The notes under the pieces are model-generated. The model worked only from the letters and a program-made list of their open reading frames with translations. It was not told the DNA's origin and did not search any database. Source: Daphnia pulex (taxonomy: Eukaryota; Arthropoda; Branchiopoda; Diplostraca; Daphniidae). Taken from it: a stretch of DNA of 64,000 bases. The position numbers and the translations under genes were made by a program. Within the stretch, counting starts at the first letter, position 1. Every line of letters begins with the position of its first letter. The DNA lies in contig NC_060024.1 of assembly GCF_021134715.1 (NCBI RefSeq), positions 5,084,001 through 5,148,000 of the forward strand, written 5' to 3'. Below are positions 9,481 to 20,989 of this stretch, in pieces.

Positions 9481-12400
9481 CCAGACAACGTAGGCCTACG
9501 CCTATATCGTTTTGTCTCTCTATATTTAATTTTCCAGATAATTTTTATGAAAAACGGGAAAATACGCTCGTTAAAATCGCCGCCTCGATAAAATGATAAA
9601 AGCGATCCAGTGCGCACTGCGCGACGGATGAGAGGGAAAGCCGTCGGATGCTAGGGCGCGAAATAGTAAAATGGCCCAACAGGCCTGCAGCAGAGAAAGA
9701 AAAATAGCGGCGAATCGATGTTCGTCATGCACGAATTTTAAAAAGGGTGGTAACAAACAGTGGTTGTCAAAACACTAAAGATGATATTGTTTCTGCACAC
9801 GGGACTTTCCGTGGCCACGGATACCCATACGGATAAAGAAAAACCGTTGAACGACGGAGTAAAACATAAAAAAGGGATATAAAAAAAAATGCTACTGACA
9901 GGAAAGGAGGAGGAAATGACCTGCCGCAGCATAGAAAAAGCCGTTGGCTAAAAAACACAGCCACACATTTATTTAGTGGCGAATCAATGTTCGTCGTTGT
10001 CGAACTGAAGACAAAAAGGAATAAAAAAAGTTGGCGGTAGACAAGCACTCTCACTCTTTCAACCAAAATTTATTAGAGGCAAATCGGTGTTTGTCGAAAC
10101 GGGTAAAAGCAATCAAAATAACAGAGTAAACATGGCATGACAATGTTTATGCCCCATTTACAATTTTAGCACGTAATTTACATTTGCGTTGAAATCACCA
10201 TATTGCTTTTCTAGTATTGTGACAAAAGCCGACAATAAGATAGACGTCCCACCGATCTTAGTATGGTCATTCAGACAGACAGATTAAATCACGACAAATT
10301 AGTGAAGTTCTATTTTTTTTCTTTTCCTCTCTTCTTATTTTCCTCTCATTACGAGAAGTCCGTTCGTCACCATTAGTCCCCAAAACAAGTACTCGGTACG
10401 AATTTGTTTTTGTGAATCTTATTTTTTTTTGGGGGGGGGGGAGATAGTGAACGTATCGAATATGGTTATATCGCTGGACCGTCTGATATGCTGGACCGCT
10501 ATAAAAGCGAATTAGCTGAAGCAACGACCGCTGAGGCCTGGACGTTGTTATAAACCACACGGCGAAGTGTGTCGCAGCGACTACAAATAAAAATTTTGCA
10601 ATCAACGAGAGAGGTTGATTACAGATTTAACTCCATGAGTTGACACGGAGTAAGAAAAACAATGGAGTAAAAGATTTTTCAAGGGAGAAAAAGCCTCAGT
10701 AAAAAGAGAAAAGAACAGCCGTCGAAGGCCATTATTATCTCTACGTGGCGAGTAAAAACATTGGAAATCAGGAAAGAAAAGTGGCCCAGTAGGCTGTATC
10801 TTGGGCGGCTACGATTATTGCTGTCTCTTTCAATTGTTTGTCACGTGAAAAGGGGTCAGTTGACGCGGCGTTTTCAATCCCTCCCGCATGGTTTGCCATG
10901 CATATTTATGGAAAACACTATCGTTAACACGAATAAGAAGAAGAGGAACGGTTCATCCTCATCTCGTCATTCGAAAAACGATTGGGATCAAGGCAGTTTT
11001 TCGGAGAAAAAAAAGAGAAAAATTAAATGTCTCCAATCAACGGGGCCAAATTTTGTTGTATAGGGGAAAATTGATTCTCTGTCCTAAAATACGTTCTGGC
11101 GTGATACCAGACACTTCACGGGATGGTGCAAACAATAAAAAGAGATAAAACTGGGATGGGACGCCAGAAGAAAAAAAAATAACAGCCACGGACAAAGTTT
11201 AAGGCATCTGGCTTAATGCGAGGGTACCAAAAAAAAATCAAAAGCCGAGTCTCAATCGCGGCTGAAATCGTTAAAGCCAACCCACGGCCAAGAAACAAAC
11301 GTAAAGAGGAGACTTCTTTACAAGTGTAAGGAAAACGAGTAAAAACAATAAAAACAAAAACAAAAGGGAAACGTAATAAAATTTCCGTGATCCAATGGCT
11401 TGCCCGCGTTTCTAAAAACAAATTCGAGTTGCTCATCGAGGAATCGCAAGAATATTGGTGTTGGGTACTTTCTAAGTGCTACAAATCTTCCTCTCTGTAG
11501 TTACGTTGAAATTATGATCAACCCCAATTGACAGAGGGATGAAAATTTCCCCAAAGGGAGGGTTTACGAAAAGAAAAATAAACTAGGATGGGAACAGTAC
11601 ATGAAGTTAAAATAGAGCAATCACCGAAGAAGACACCCCAGTTATTTCTTAGCTTGCTGACGAACCAGTAGCCGGGCAATGGAGCGCGCCCTAGTTTCTT
11701 GTTTGTTTCCATTGAAATCGTTTTGTTTCTCTCCTTTAATATTAAAACGGGGTGAATAAGTGAAAATCGATTCTCCCGGTTGTTTGCGGGGGGAAGGGGA
11801 ATCCCAATGAATGCAAACTCGTTCGCGAATAAGTAAGGAAAAGTCAACGGCAAGGAGGGCATGCATAGATCCAATCCAATGAGTTGCCAAGATGAAACTA
11901 TAATTATATCTGTAAGCGTAGCAGTATTCTGGCAAAAGGTAACGAATAGTAAAAAGGAGAGTGAGATGTCACCCACTCCCACTATATACATATATATTTT
12001 TTAATTATTATTCAGTCGTCCCCCTTAGAGAAGATCCCGGGGTCAACATTGAAATTTGGAGTATACACTAAGTATACATTAAGTACACCCCAAATAAAAT
12101 TAGTATGTATTAAGTAGACCAGAGGGGAGGGACTACTTGCCCGTAATATCTTCGTGAATACGAATTTCGCCAGGAAAATGCGAATGCCAAACTGAACGGC
12201 GTTGGGTTGTTAACTATTTAAAAAAAAAGGAAAAAATATCCGCACACAAAGAAAATTTTTCTTGTCTTCTTCTTCACCCGGCAAAGCTTTTGAGTGTCCA
12301 ATGGTTCGCTAACGTTTCTAAAATTTTTTTTTTTAACAGTAGAAAACGGAATTCGTGTCAACACCAGGTGTACACGGATTTAAGCAGAGGGTTCTCAAGA

Positions 12401-14515
12401 GGGAAACTGGGTACTCTTGCTGCAATATCTGAAAAAAAGGGTAAAAGGGAACACAATAGTAATATTTTTTTTTCTCTCTCTCCTTCCCTTTTCTCGACGT
12501 GATATACATGTGGTAAACCGTTACTGATCCCGTCAGTCATGGACTCGATTAGAAAAAGAAAAAAAGGGGTTGATTGACTGGCTTGATTCGTAATAATATG
12601 TCTGACCAACGTCTCTGTAGATTATTTTTTTGTGGGATTGGGAAACACTTCAAAAGGAAATATGAGGGAATGAAGATGAAGAAACCGCGAGTCTCTTTTC
12701 CCCGCGTGCTACTTCCGACCACTGTGATGCTAGAGTGGCGACTGTCAAATTTTACAGCAGCCAGAATAGCATCAAAAGCCAGAAGTGGGACGTATAAAGT
12801 AAAATTATTGGGGTATTTATTTATTTGGGAGGGACAATGATTGCCACCCTATTCATTCTACAAAATTTGGCTGTCAGCAAACGTCAAGGGAATAGATTCA
12901 GCAACAGGGAAGGAGCTGGCAGTTTAGGGACCCTTGGAAAGTGTGACCAGCAGGTGTTCACACCTTAAATTGCTTGGGTACAGGGTCACTGCGGCAATTC
13001 ATTGTAGACCTGAATGAAATAGTAAAATCAAGTATCAAAAACACAAACGACAAAGTGAAACGAAAAAACCAGAAATTTCAATACGAAACGGGAATTCCCA
13101 CTCCGCCATTTGCAGAGATAACGACAGCGGCACCCCTTACTTTCACCGAAGCTGTCTAAAAAAAATATCGAACACAGGACACTCGAATGGCAAGTGTAGC
13201 CATACCAAACAAGAAAAACGTCTATGAAAACGCACGGGTGCCAGGTCAATTGTAAGGAACCTACTCGACAGCGAATAAAAATGGCACGGTCACCAAATGT
13301 AATGCACCGAATTTGGTATCCAGTGACGATTCATTGCACCTCAAGGAAAATATACAGCTCTTGCTGTGGGGCGAGATTTCACCTCACAGTGAAAGAAAAA
13401 ATTAGGTAAGAAAAAAAAATGGGAAGGGAAGGGTAATATAGTTGACCTGCTTGTCCTGCAGAAAACTGTAAGGCGAGGTTCCTTACGAAGATATAACGAA
13501 CGACTACATAACGATTCATGGCTGTCGCGATCGACAGATAAAAATAAGAAAAACTCAATTTTGGGGTTAAGATTTCTTTTCAAAACACAAAAGACAACCA
13601 CAACGAATAGCAGAAATAAAAGCAGTTGTTGATAGCATTTACGAGGAAAAAGGTATTCGTAGAACAAAAAAAAAATGTTTTCGTGTAAAAGGAGAGGTTC
13701 ATTACACGAAAACCTATTTCTTTCCCTAAAAATAGCAAAAAGAAACGAATCATTTTCGTACAAACGTTTTTTTTTTCTCAATTTCTCTTCATGTTTTATA
13801 TGAGGATGGGTTTAAACTTAATCTTTCGGGCACGGTTATTGGCCATTACAGAACGTTTTGTTAAGTCATCTCAAAATAAAGTAAGGAACTACGAGACGAG
13901 TCCTATTCACCATTATTCGTTACGAAAAGAAAAAAGAAACAATAACAAACAAACTCGAGTAGCAATGAACTTGCTCGACGAAAAGGGAAGGGACAGTGCT
14001 AGCACGCACAGGGTACATATATACATATTTTTTTTTTTCTCTCTTTAAAAGGGGGGGGGGTTATCCCAGTCCCCAAAGACCCAACACCTGGCACAGACCG
14101 AATTCCCAACTGAACCAAATTACCCTAAATGAAAAGTCGAAAAAAAATAACTCTTGAATTTTTTTTCTCTCTACACACCCATCGCCAGAAACTACGCCCA
14201 AATTTCAACCCGAATCATTTCTGTTTTCATTTTATCTTCTTCTCTCTTTAATCTCCAAATAGTTAAATTTGTGTCCATATACAACTTTTTTTTTCTCCCT
14301 CTTCCGTGTTTCTTCTTCACACCTTCCTTCAACCCCCAGTGAGCTGAACATTTTGGCATGTACAGTGCTAGGAACAACTTGTGCGAGTGATCAAAACTTT
14401 CCGACGGCGTTTTAACTGATACGTCAGTGCCCCAGTGCTCACGTTCTTCCCCCGACGGCATCTTTTTTTTTATTATTTGTTGTTCGCGCTTATCCGCTTT
14501 TTTCAAAACTCAGAA
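9481..14515. other. About 5 kb of decayed sequence without a supportable gene
   Basis: The region has many A or T homopolymer runs, a G10 run at 10432-10441 and another at 14049-14058. Short open stretches look protein-like in places, for example IEYGYIAGPSDMLDRYKSEL at about 10450-10545 and a 60-residue frame at 12974-13159, but none joins into a recognisable domain. A loose motif, GGCGAATCNATGTTCGTC, recurs near 9708, 9978 and (diverged) 10080. Decayed retroelement coding sequence is the likeliest content. I would not annotate any gene here. Confidence 0.5.
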
Positions 14516-15316
14516 ATGGATTCAAAGGCAGCCGTAACCATAGTGACAAACGGGAAGCACATCCGTGCGTATTTCGTCACCAATTTGGCAATCACTGTGG
14601 TGCGCCAATCCATCGCCACAACTCTGGGATGTGTCCTCCGCCGGTGTTCGGCCCAAACACGTCGTTCGTCGACCAAGTAACATCCCGTGATTTCCCCATC
14701 CTATGGGAAACGCGCATCAACATAAGTTACAGCAACCGATCAGAGACGGCCATAAGTAGTAAAAGGTATAAGTAGGGTAGTAAAAGATGAGGAAATAGGT
14801 TTTCCCCTTCTCGCGGGGATGGACACTATTCTAGCGTTGCAAGGAGGCATGTTTGTAAGAGAAAACGAGCAAACAAATCCACTTTTCGGGACCGCAAACG
14901 AGCCGAACGACCTAGACCCGAGACCGGTATTGGCAACCGGCCTCCGCGCTTCATTCGTATCCCGCGAATGGGCAGCCGCAAGCGAAGCAGTCGCGACGCC
15001 AGTCAAACAGAAACAGTTTCACGATCCCCTAACGAACACAACACTCAATCTATACGGAATGGTGGACGTCCAAGCCGACGACGATCCCACGTTCCTGGCG
15101 TTCATCGCAGATATCAAGACGAGCCTAGTGCTCGGAATTGATTATTTCGAAAAAACGGACGTGAAGCTAAAATTTCCGGAGTCCACAATATCATGGCCAC
15201 AAACAGCGACAGTCCGCCCATACCGCCACCCCACGCGTTCAGTAGCCGGCCCAACATGCTCCAGATGCGGAGTGAACGGGCACGTACCATCGCGATGCTC
15301 GGAAGCACGCAATTAA
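14516..15316 (+). pseudogene. Retropepsin-like protease with C-terminal zinc knuckle, frameshifted gag/protease relic
   Basis: The first part (14516-14680) resembles the N-terminal half of a retroviral-type aspartic protease (VTIVTNGKHIRAYF). Where DTGA should follow it reads VTNLAIT, so the catalytic Asp is not visible. After a broken stretch, an ORF from 14819 to 15316 (165 codons) holds the C-terminal half of such a protease (FLAFIADIKTSLVLGIDYF) and ends with a CCHC zinc knuckle, CSRCGVNGHVPSRC. Such proteases cut Gag/Pol polyproteins, and the knuckle binds RNA. The protein stops there: no reverse transcriptase follows, only a pyrimidine-rich region and an LTR at 15877. It looks like a decayed or non-autonomous LTR element. 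Confidence 0.55.
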
Positions 15317-15876
15317 AGAAAACGGGAGGAGGTACAGATTGCACGCCAGCTTGTTTCTTCCCACCACAAACGGAAAGTCTCCTTTCTTTTATACCCCTAA
15401 CTACCATAAGGTTCCAAGTATGCACTCAATTAATCTCGTTTAGTAATTCACCCGCGCCATAACAGGCCCAATAATCTTCCTTCTTTAATACCATGCACCC
15501 CCACTTTTACTTGCACTATCGAGTAATTTTTATTTTTTGTTATAATGTGCCTCGTATGTTACTTTCCTCCACCTACCGCTCACATCTCTTTCCAGTATGC
15601 TCACAGCCCCTTTACAGTCTCCTTCTCTTCAAACAGTTTCCTATGTTTTCTTTATGACCTCTCCCTTCACACATTTTCCTATGTTTTCGTTATCATCCTC
15701 CTCCTCAAACGTGTCCAGATGTTCTGTTTTTCTTCTTCCCAATCTGCAAAACTGCAGCAATTTTTTTTATTACCTCGCAAATATGTTTCTCTTTTCTCCT
15801 TCTTCGTATTGCCCCCTTAAACCATTAAATGATAAGTTAAGCCAACTCCGGGAGTCGCCTTCAAAGAAGGAGGCTA
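15317..15876. other. 3' untranslated region and candidate polypurine tract before an LTR
   Basis: Non-coding, pyrimidine-rich sequence with no gene. The last 30 bases contain an ACTCC/GGAGT inverted pair and then a purine-rich run (AAAGAAGGAGGCTA) directly before the LTR start. A closely similar arrangement precedes the LTR at 17049 (GACTC/GAGTC pair, then AAAGGAGACGGCTC). That recurrence supports the polypurine-tract reading. Confidence 0.55.
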
Positions 15877-16388
15877 TGTAATGCCCCGCAGAGCCAACTA
15901 GCCCCGCGAGCCAACTTGCCCCTCAAAGGCAACACACCCTGCAGAGCCGACTTGCCCCACGGAGCCTATTGGCCCCGCCCCTTCAGCGATGGCCACCACC
16001 CACCGTACACGTCACAGCCGTGACGCCAACACCGGCAGCATAGTCACACCCGTGACGTCACCCAGGAATGCCATCCACCGGAAACACCGACGCTGCACGC
16101 TGACTCGGCGAAATCCCGGCCCAGCTCCACCGGCTCGCTGGTGCTCCACCAGCTCGCTGGTCCAGCTCCACCATCTCGCTGGTCCAGCTCCACCAGCCCG
16201 CTGGTCCAGCTCCACCAGGAACACGACCCATCGTAATCACTCTTGCCCTCATTAGCCCCAGTATATATGCTGTACCCCTTTTCGCGTCTCTCTCTCTCTC
16301 TTGTACTTCAGCGTATAAACTACACATCTAATACAGTTGTCTCGCACCTTTACGCGTCCTGTTTATTCACTGTAAGCTGTACCTTACA
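15877..16388 (+). mobile_element. LTR of the TGTAATGCC family, copy 1
   Basis: It starts TGTAATGCCCC and ends GTACCTTACA. It includes a perfect cAMP-response element TGACGTCA (16053-16060) with related half-sites nearby. About four tandem copies of a roughly 20-bp unit follow (CCAGCTCCACCAGCTCGCTG, about 16130-16215). A TATA-like GTATATATGC lies at 16261, followed by GCTGTACCCC, which is also present in the second LTR at 17396. The shared first and last bases with copy 2 support the boundaries. Confidence 0.75.
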
Positions 16389-16598
16389 CCAATTTTAGGA
16401 CGAATCAACCTACGCATGGGGAACAGCGGTGAACATTTTTGTGTTTTGATTACAAGAATCAATACACAGTTCATGCTAGGCCTAGATTTCCTAAGGATAG
16501 TGGAATTCAGAATCGAATTCCCCGGCGCCACGGGCCGACCGCGCCCGGCAAAAAGAAGCGTAGGAGCCAGGGCTATTGACGCACGGCCCCAACAGTAA
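16389..16598 (+). pseudogene. C-terminal fragment of a retropepsin-like protease
   Basis: Directly after the LTR, an open frame contains TQFMLGLDFLRIVEFRIEFP, the C-terminal strand pattern of retroviral-type aspartic proteases. It resembles the TSLVLGIDYFEKTDVKLKFP of the relic at 14819-15316. It ends with a basic tail and a stop at 16598. No catalytic half is present, so copy 1 of the LTR or its element probably inserted into this related element and separated the two halves. Confidence 0.6.
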
Positions 16599-17048
16599 CT
16601 TCCGCTCTAACCCCGTTGTTTTTATCCTTTTAACCATTTTTTTTTGCCGCACTAACTTTTATATTTCAATGTTTTTTTTTAGTATCCGCCGCTACCTAAT
16701 TCCCTTCCCTTCTTTTTTTTGTTAGTAGCTGATAACGGCCTCAAGTGTTTTTTTTTATCTCCCAATATGTCCACAAGCGCGTATCAATATTAATTTAAGT
16801 AAAGAATACCCGTCTTCCGAACCAGTCCCCCCCCCCCTGCAACCATTATTTCTGTTCGGTTCCCCCTTCGAGAAACCATTTTTTGATTTGTTCCCTTTTC
16901 TTTGCTCCTTTTTTCTCACTCCTCCAATTATTTCCCTACCACTAACTAGTTTATCCATCCAGCAATCCCCAGTTTCCCATTATGTTGTACACTGCATTAA
17001 ATTGTATTAAATGTCGACTCCGAGAGTCGTCTCTAAAGGAGACGGCTC
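16599..17048. other. 3' region and candidate polypurine tract before LTR copy 2
   Basis: Pyrimidine-rich non-coding DNA. The final 36 bases hold a GACTC/GAGTC inverted pair and a purine run (AAAGGAGACGGCTC) abutting the LTR. No gene is visible. Confidence 0.5.
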
Positions 17049-17453
17049 TGTAATGCCGCGGCGGCAGCCCCGCCCTCTTCAAGATGGCCGCCACCAAGGA
17101 CGTCACACCCGACGTCACACCAATGACGTCACGCCGACGTCACGCTAGGACGTCACGACCGGCACCACACCCTACGTCACGCCGGACACAACGCGGACTC
17201 AGCAACTCCCGAGTCAGCACTCGTCCAGGCCGAGCTGGCCCTCACTCACGCTCGGACCAGCCGGCGTTACAACCCAGACCGACCATGAAGATAGCCCGGA
17301 CTGACCGGAAGACATGCTGACACAGCAACACCACTAGATACAAGCCGCCGCTTCTCCCCTTCATCTCTCTCTTGCCCGACACACGCTCTCTCTCGCTGTA
17401 CCCCTTGACCAGAATACAACGCTTCATTATACCTTGTAATCTTGTGTATTACA
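17049..17453 (+). mobile_element. LTR of the TGTAATGCC family, copy 2, with an ACGTCAC array
   Basis: It starts TGTAATGCCGCGG and ends GTATTACA. Between 17099 and 17180 there are five GACGTCAC and one TACGTCAC motif at about 12-24 bp spacing, including one full TGACGTCA at 17124-17131. These match the binding site of CREB/ATF-type bZIP factors. A CTGTACCCC motif shared with copy 1 sits near 17397. The following bases (CGGCGACGAAC) could be a primer-binding site, so it could be a 5' LTR, a 3' LTR or a solo LTR. Confidence 0.72.
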
Positions 17454-18885
17454 CGGCGACGAACAGCAATCGGCAACGCCGAATAAAATTCATGAAAAAA
17501 TGGTTGAAATGGGGGTATCACGAAAATTGTGATACCTCAGACATCTCAACGAATTTTCAAAAATTCTTTTGGATTCTGGAAGAGGGATGAAAGGGTTACG
17601 TTTTTTATGAATTGTTTTTTTTTAGGAGCCGAATTTATGGCTAAAAGCGCTGTATAGTCGGAGGGGGAGACATTGAGTTTTCGTAATATTTCACGATTTT
17701 CAATCCCGATTATCTCGAAAACAAAAAAAATAAAATAAAAATCCGGACTTTATTCAGTTGGAATTGCCTAGTGATTTTGAGCAGAATAGACCTAGTCCGG
17801 ATCTTTAGAGTCCCTTTCCGGATCTAAAAACGACCTTCGGGAAAAAGGGGGTATTTTGAAACGGTTGAGAGGGAGATAGCTTGTTAATTTCTGAAAATAT
17901 TCTTTCAACTTCAAAGTTAAGAAAATTCAATAAACTTGATTCAGCCTACGATGGATAAACTTTTTAAAACGAGTTTCAAGTTCGCTTGATCCTAAAATTT
18001 TAATTGCAAAATTTGTAGGAGAAAGCAAGTAATTCTTGCTTCAGAAAAGTTTATTAAACACTAAAAAACAAGTCACTCAACTTCAAATTAAATGTACACA
18101 GACTAAACATTTTAAGTATATAGAAATTAAACAGTGAAATGTGTATGTATGTTGCGGACGAAAGCTCAACATGAAATGTGAAACACAACTGAAAAATCGT
18201 AGAACTTTTAGGAACTTCAAGAAAGGGGCGTGTCAGCTCAGCAGAAACGAAGAAAATGTAGAATTGCTATTGGTAGGAGCGCGGGGTAGGAGTCTGCGCC
18301 GCTAATTGAGAAAAAGAATAAAAACCTTTTTTTATAAATTTTGCTTTTTTTTTGCTAATGAAGTCAAATATTTGACAAATGTTATTGCACGTTATGGTAG
18401 TAGCCCTATTTTGAATTTAAATTGATTAAAATTGCTACGTTAATTGCCATATGTGTATATGTGTTAACAGCATATGCCCGAACATAGCCTACAGGCCTAT
18501 TAGTATAGGAAACCTCCCAGATCCTCTATACAATTTGAGCGTCAATATATTACAATAGACTTGGCAATAGTTCTTCACTATTTCTTTTTCGAGTTCTATT
18601 TTTTCGTCAAACAAATTAATTGAATGTTTGTTAAAAAACTCAAATATCTTATATTTGTTTTGTACCAAGTTTGATATTTGCTTAAATATGCGCGAAGTGT
18701 CTTGGTATAAAATATATAAACTTTAAAACTATAGGCCTATCAAAGATCATATATATATACCTATATAATAGAATATCGCGTGACTCGCACCTCAACAAGA
18801 AATATAGGCCTACATGCAATTCGTGTCTGCTGATGCCAATACTATAATTTATTTATAAGGAATTTAATTTATTTCGGGGCCAGTA
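17454..18885. other. AT-rich stretch without recognisable genes
   Basis: I find no ORF with family resemblance, no tRNA-like box pair and no long repeat here. TAGGCCTA-type words appear from about 18480 onward, as in the neighbouring host-like DNA, which suggests a change of sequence origin near there. Confidence 0.5.
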
Positions 18886-18904
18886 GGCTCCGCGGGGCAT
18901 TACA
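18886..18904 (-). mobile_element. Inverted LTR end at the unit 1 boundary
   Basis: The plus strand reads GGCTCCGCGGGGCATTACA. This is the reverse complement of the first bases of the TGTAATGCC LTR family. It abuts the first base at which units 1 and 2 can be aligned (about 18905 and 41113). Confidence 0.6.
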
Positions 18905-20989
18905 TATGCTCTTCTCTCATGAGATCTCACAAGAGACTATGTAAAAGAGCTTTCCAACACGTCAATAATAGAAATAAAAAGACCAGTGTACCAATCCAGC
19001 CTTAGGGCCTATTGTTTTCGGTTGGCGGTATTTCCGAGAAGTTAAAAGAGTGTGCGCGAGTGTTTTCTCTCCTGAGGTTTTACCTCTTGGGACAGCAGCA
19101 AAAAGATCTTTTTAAAAACAACTCTACATGAATTAAATTCCCATGAGTGCAGAACTCCCTGCTGCAGAATACCCGCCCTTGGACCTTTATACTAAACAAC
19201 CATGTGTCACTTTCGGTATACCTTTAGTGTATCCAGGGGAAAACGAACTGAGAAAACCATACTCTTGCATGGGCTAGGTGTTGGAATAAGCGAGAGGAAG
19301 AAAAATGCAAAGCGTTTTCTAGAGCAAAGCTTAAATCATTTCATTGATTGAAACGTTAATTATAGCTGTACAAATCTATATCTCAAACAAAACGCACAAA
19401 TTGGCTTGTTAGCTTAATTAAGTAAAGCGCCGTGCCGATGTCATGAGTTCAATTCGCTTACTAGTCGAAATCTCGAACGCTAAATCTCTTGTTATTTTTA
19501 TAAAAAAGATTTTATTATTTTGAATATTTCCCCCCTAGGTGAACGTTTAAGTTTTCGTATTGTATTTACGACATTAAATGATTTTTTTACTATAGTTAAT
19601 ATCAGGCCTAGCACTGAAGTAAATAATTATTTCAATCGTTTAGATTGCGCAATGGTCTAAGTATATATATAATATTCGCAATGCGACCGATTTGAATTTC
19701 CTGTTATTCCAGATGATGCTCGTTGTGTGACTTGTTTGCTTCCGAATCAGTGAAAACATAATTTACATTAAATCTCGCATTAATTTAAATTAATTAATTT
19801 TATTTGGGATAGAAAATCGCAAAGATAGGCATAATATTTAACACGGTGCTTTGTCCATCTGTATCATTAACGGCAATAACCCATTTTGGCATAATATAGC
19901 AAACAATAAATTTGCTGCTGCGGATGATGGTGCTTATAGGGTGCTTATCGTCTCTCACGTTGATCATTCAATTTTTCACGATTGTCGGATCGGAGATTGG
20001 AGAGAGAGATCGAAGAGAGAGATTTGAGATCGCTGTTCAATTTCCTCTTCTTCTTGTAAGTTTTTGGGGTGGTCAACCGAACCGAGTAGGCCTATTATAA
20101 AATACCCCAAATATAAGCTAGTGTGGTTTAACTGTTTTCGTCTTGCTTTGGGTATTATATATCCCGCTGGAACGGCATCCTATCGTGTTTCTTTTTGCTA
20201 GTTGGCTGACAGAGGTTAAATTTTTCCTGCTACGCGCATCACATTGCAAGACAGCATAAGTATAAGACTTTAAAAAAAAGGAAGGGGGGAGCATTCAAAT
20301 ATTTTTACCACATTAATATCTTCAATAGACCTAATCCAAGGGTAATAATAATTTGATGAAAAAATGGCTCACGATGTAGGCTACTCACGACTGAGCGGAT
20401 GATGACTGATAGAAATGAACGAACGATGGGAACCCGCAATAGGCCTATGTTGCTGGAAACTTTGTTCAAGATAAACCTTTTTTTTTTTTAATTCCAATGA
20501 AATAGCTCACATACAGATTTCTGCCAGCATCACAACAAACCTAATAAAAGTCGAAAAAACAACAACAATGTAATTTGAGAATCTTGGACACGCGTGCGCG
20601 GCTGCTGGATCTGGATGGCCGCTGAACCAGTATAACTTTGTATATAAAGTAGGCCTATATAGCCTATATTTATTATATCTTGGAGGTGGCAGCCCACCAG
20701 CAGCAGCACCAGACATTGTGAGCAGCAACGACGATCCCTTGTCTTATTATAATGCATGGACAAAGGAATAAATAAAACTACACCCTCAGTTACAATGCGG
20801 CAATAACACGATCAAAATTTCGTAAAAAATTTAACTAGGCTCTCGGCTAGGCGGAAGACTGGAAATGGACGAACCGAATGGTCGTTGTTGATGACTTGCT
20901 CGTCCAATTGCGGATTGAAATTCTGTTCCTAATAAAAGCAAATTTCCTTTAAGCTTTATGTTTGAAATTATTTTTCAGATTTTATCAAA

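Noticed and set aside
9767..10066. Minus-strand ORFs of 64-99 codons between 9.7 and 10.1 kb
   Set aside because: Overlapping frames are rich in Phe/Ser/Leu without any conserved motif. They are likely chance openings in decayed DNA.
14192..14506. Lys-rich minus-strand ORF of 104 codons
   Set aside because: It reads the complement of pyrimidine-rich low-complexity DNA and has no recognisable domain.
15989..16327. ORFs on both strands inside LTR copy 1
   Set aside because: They arise from the GC-rich 20-bp tandem repeat inside an LTR.
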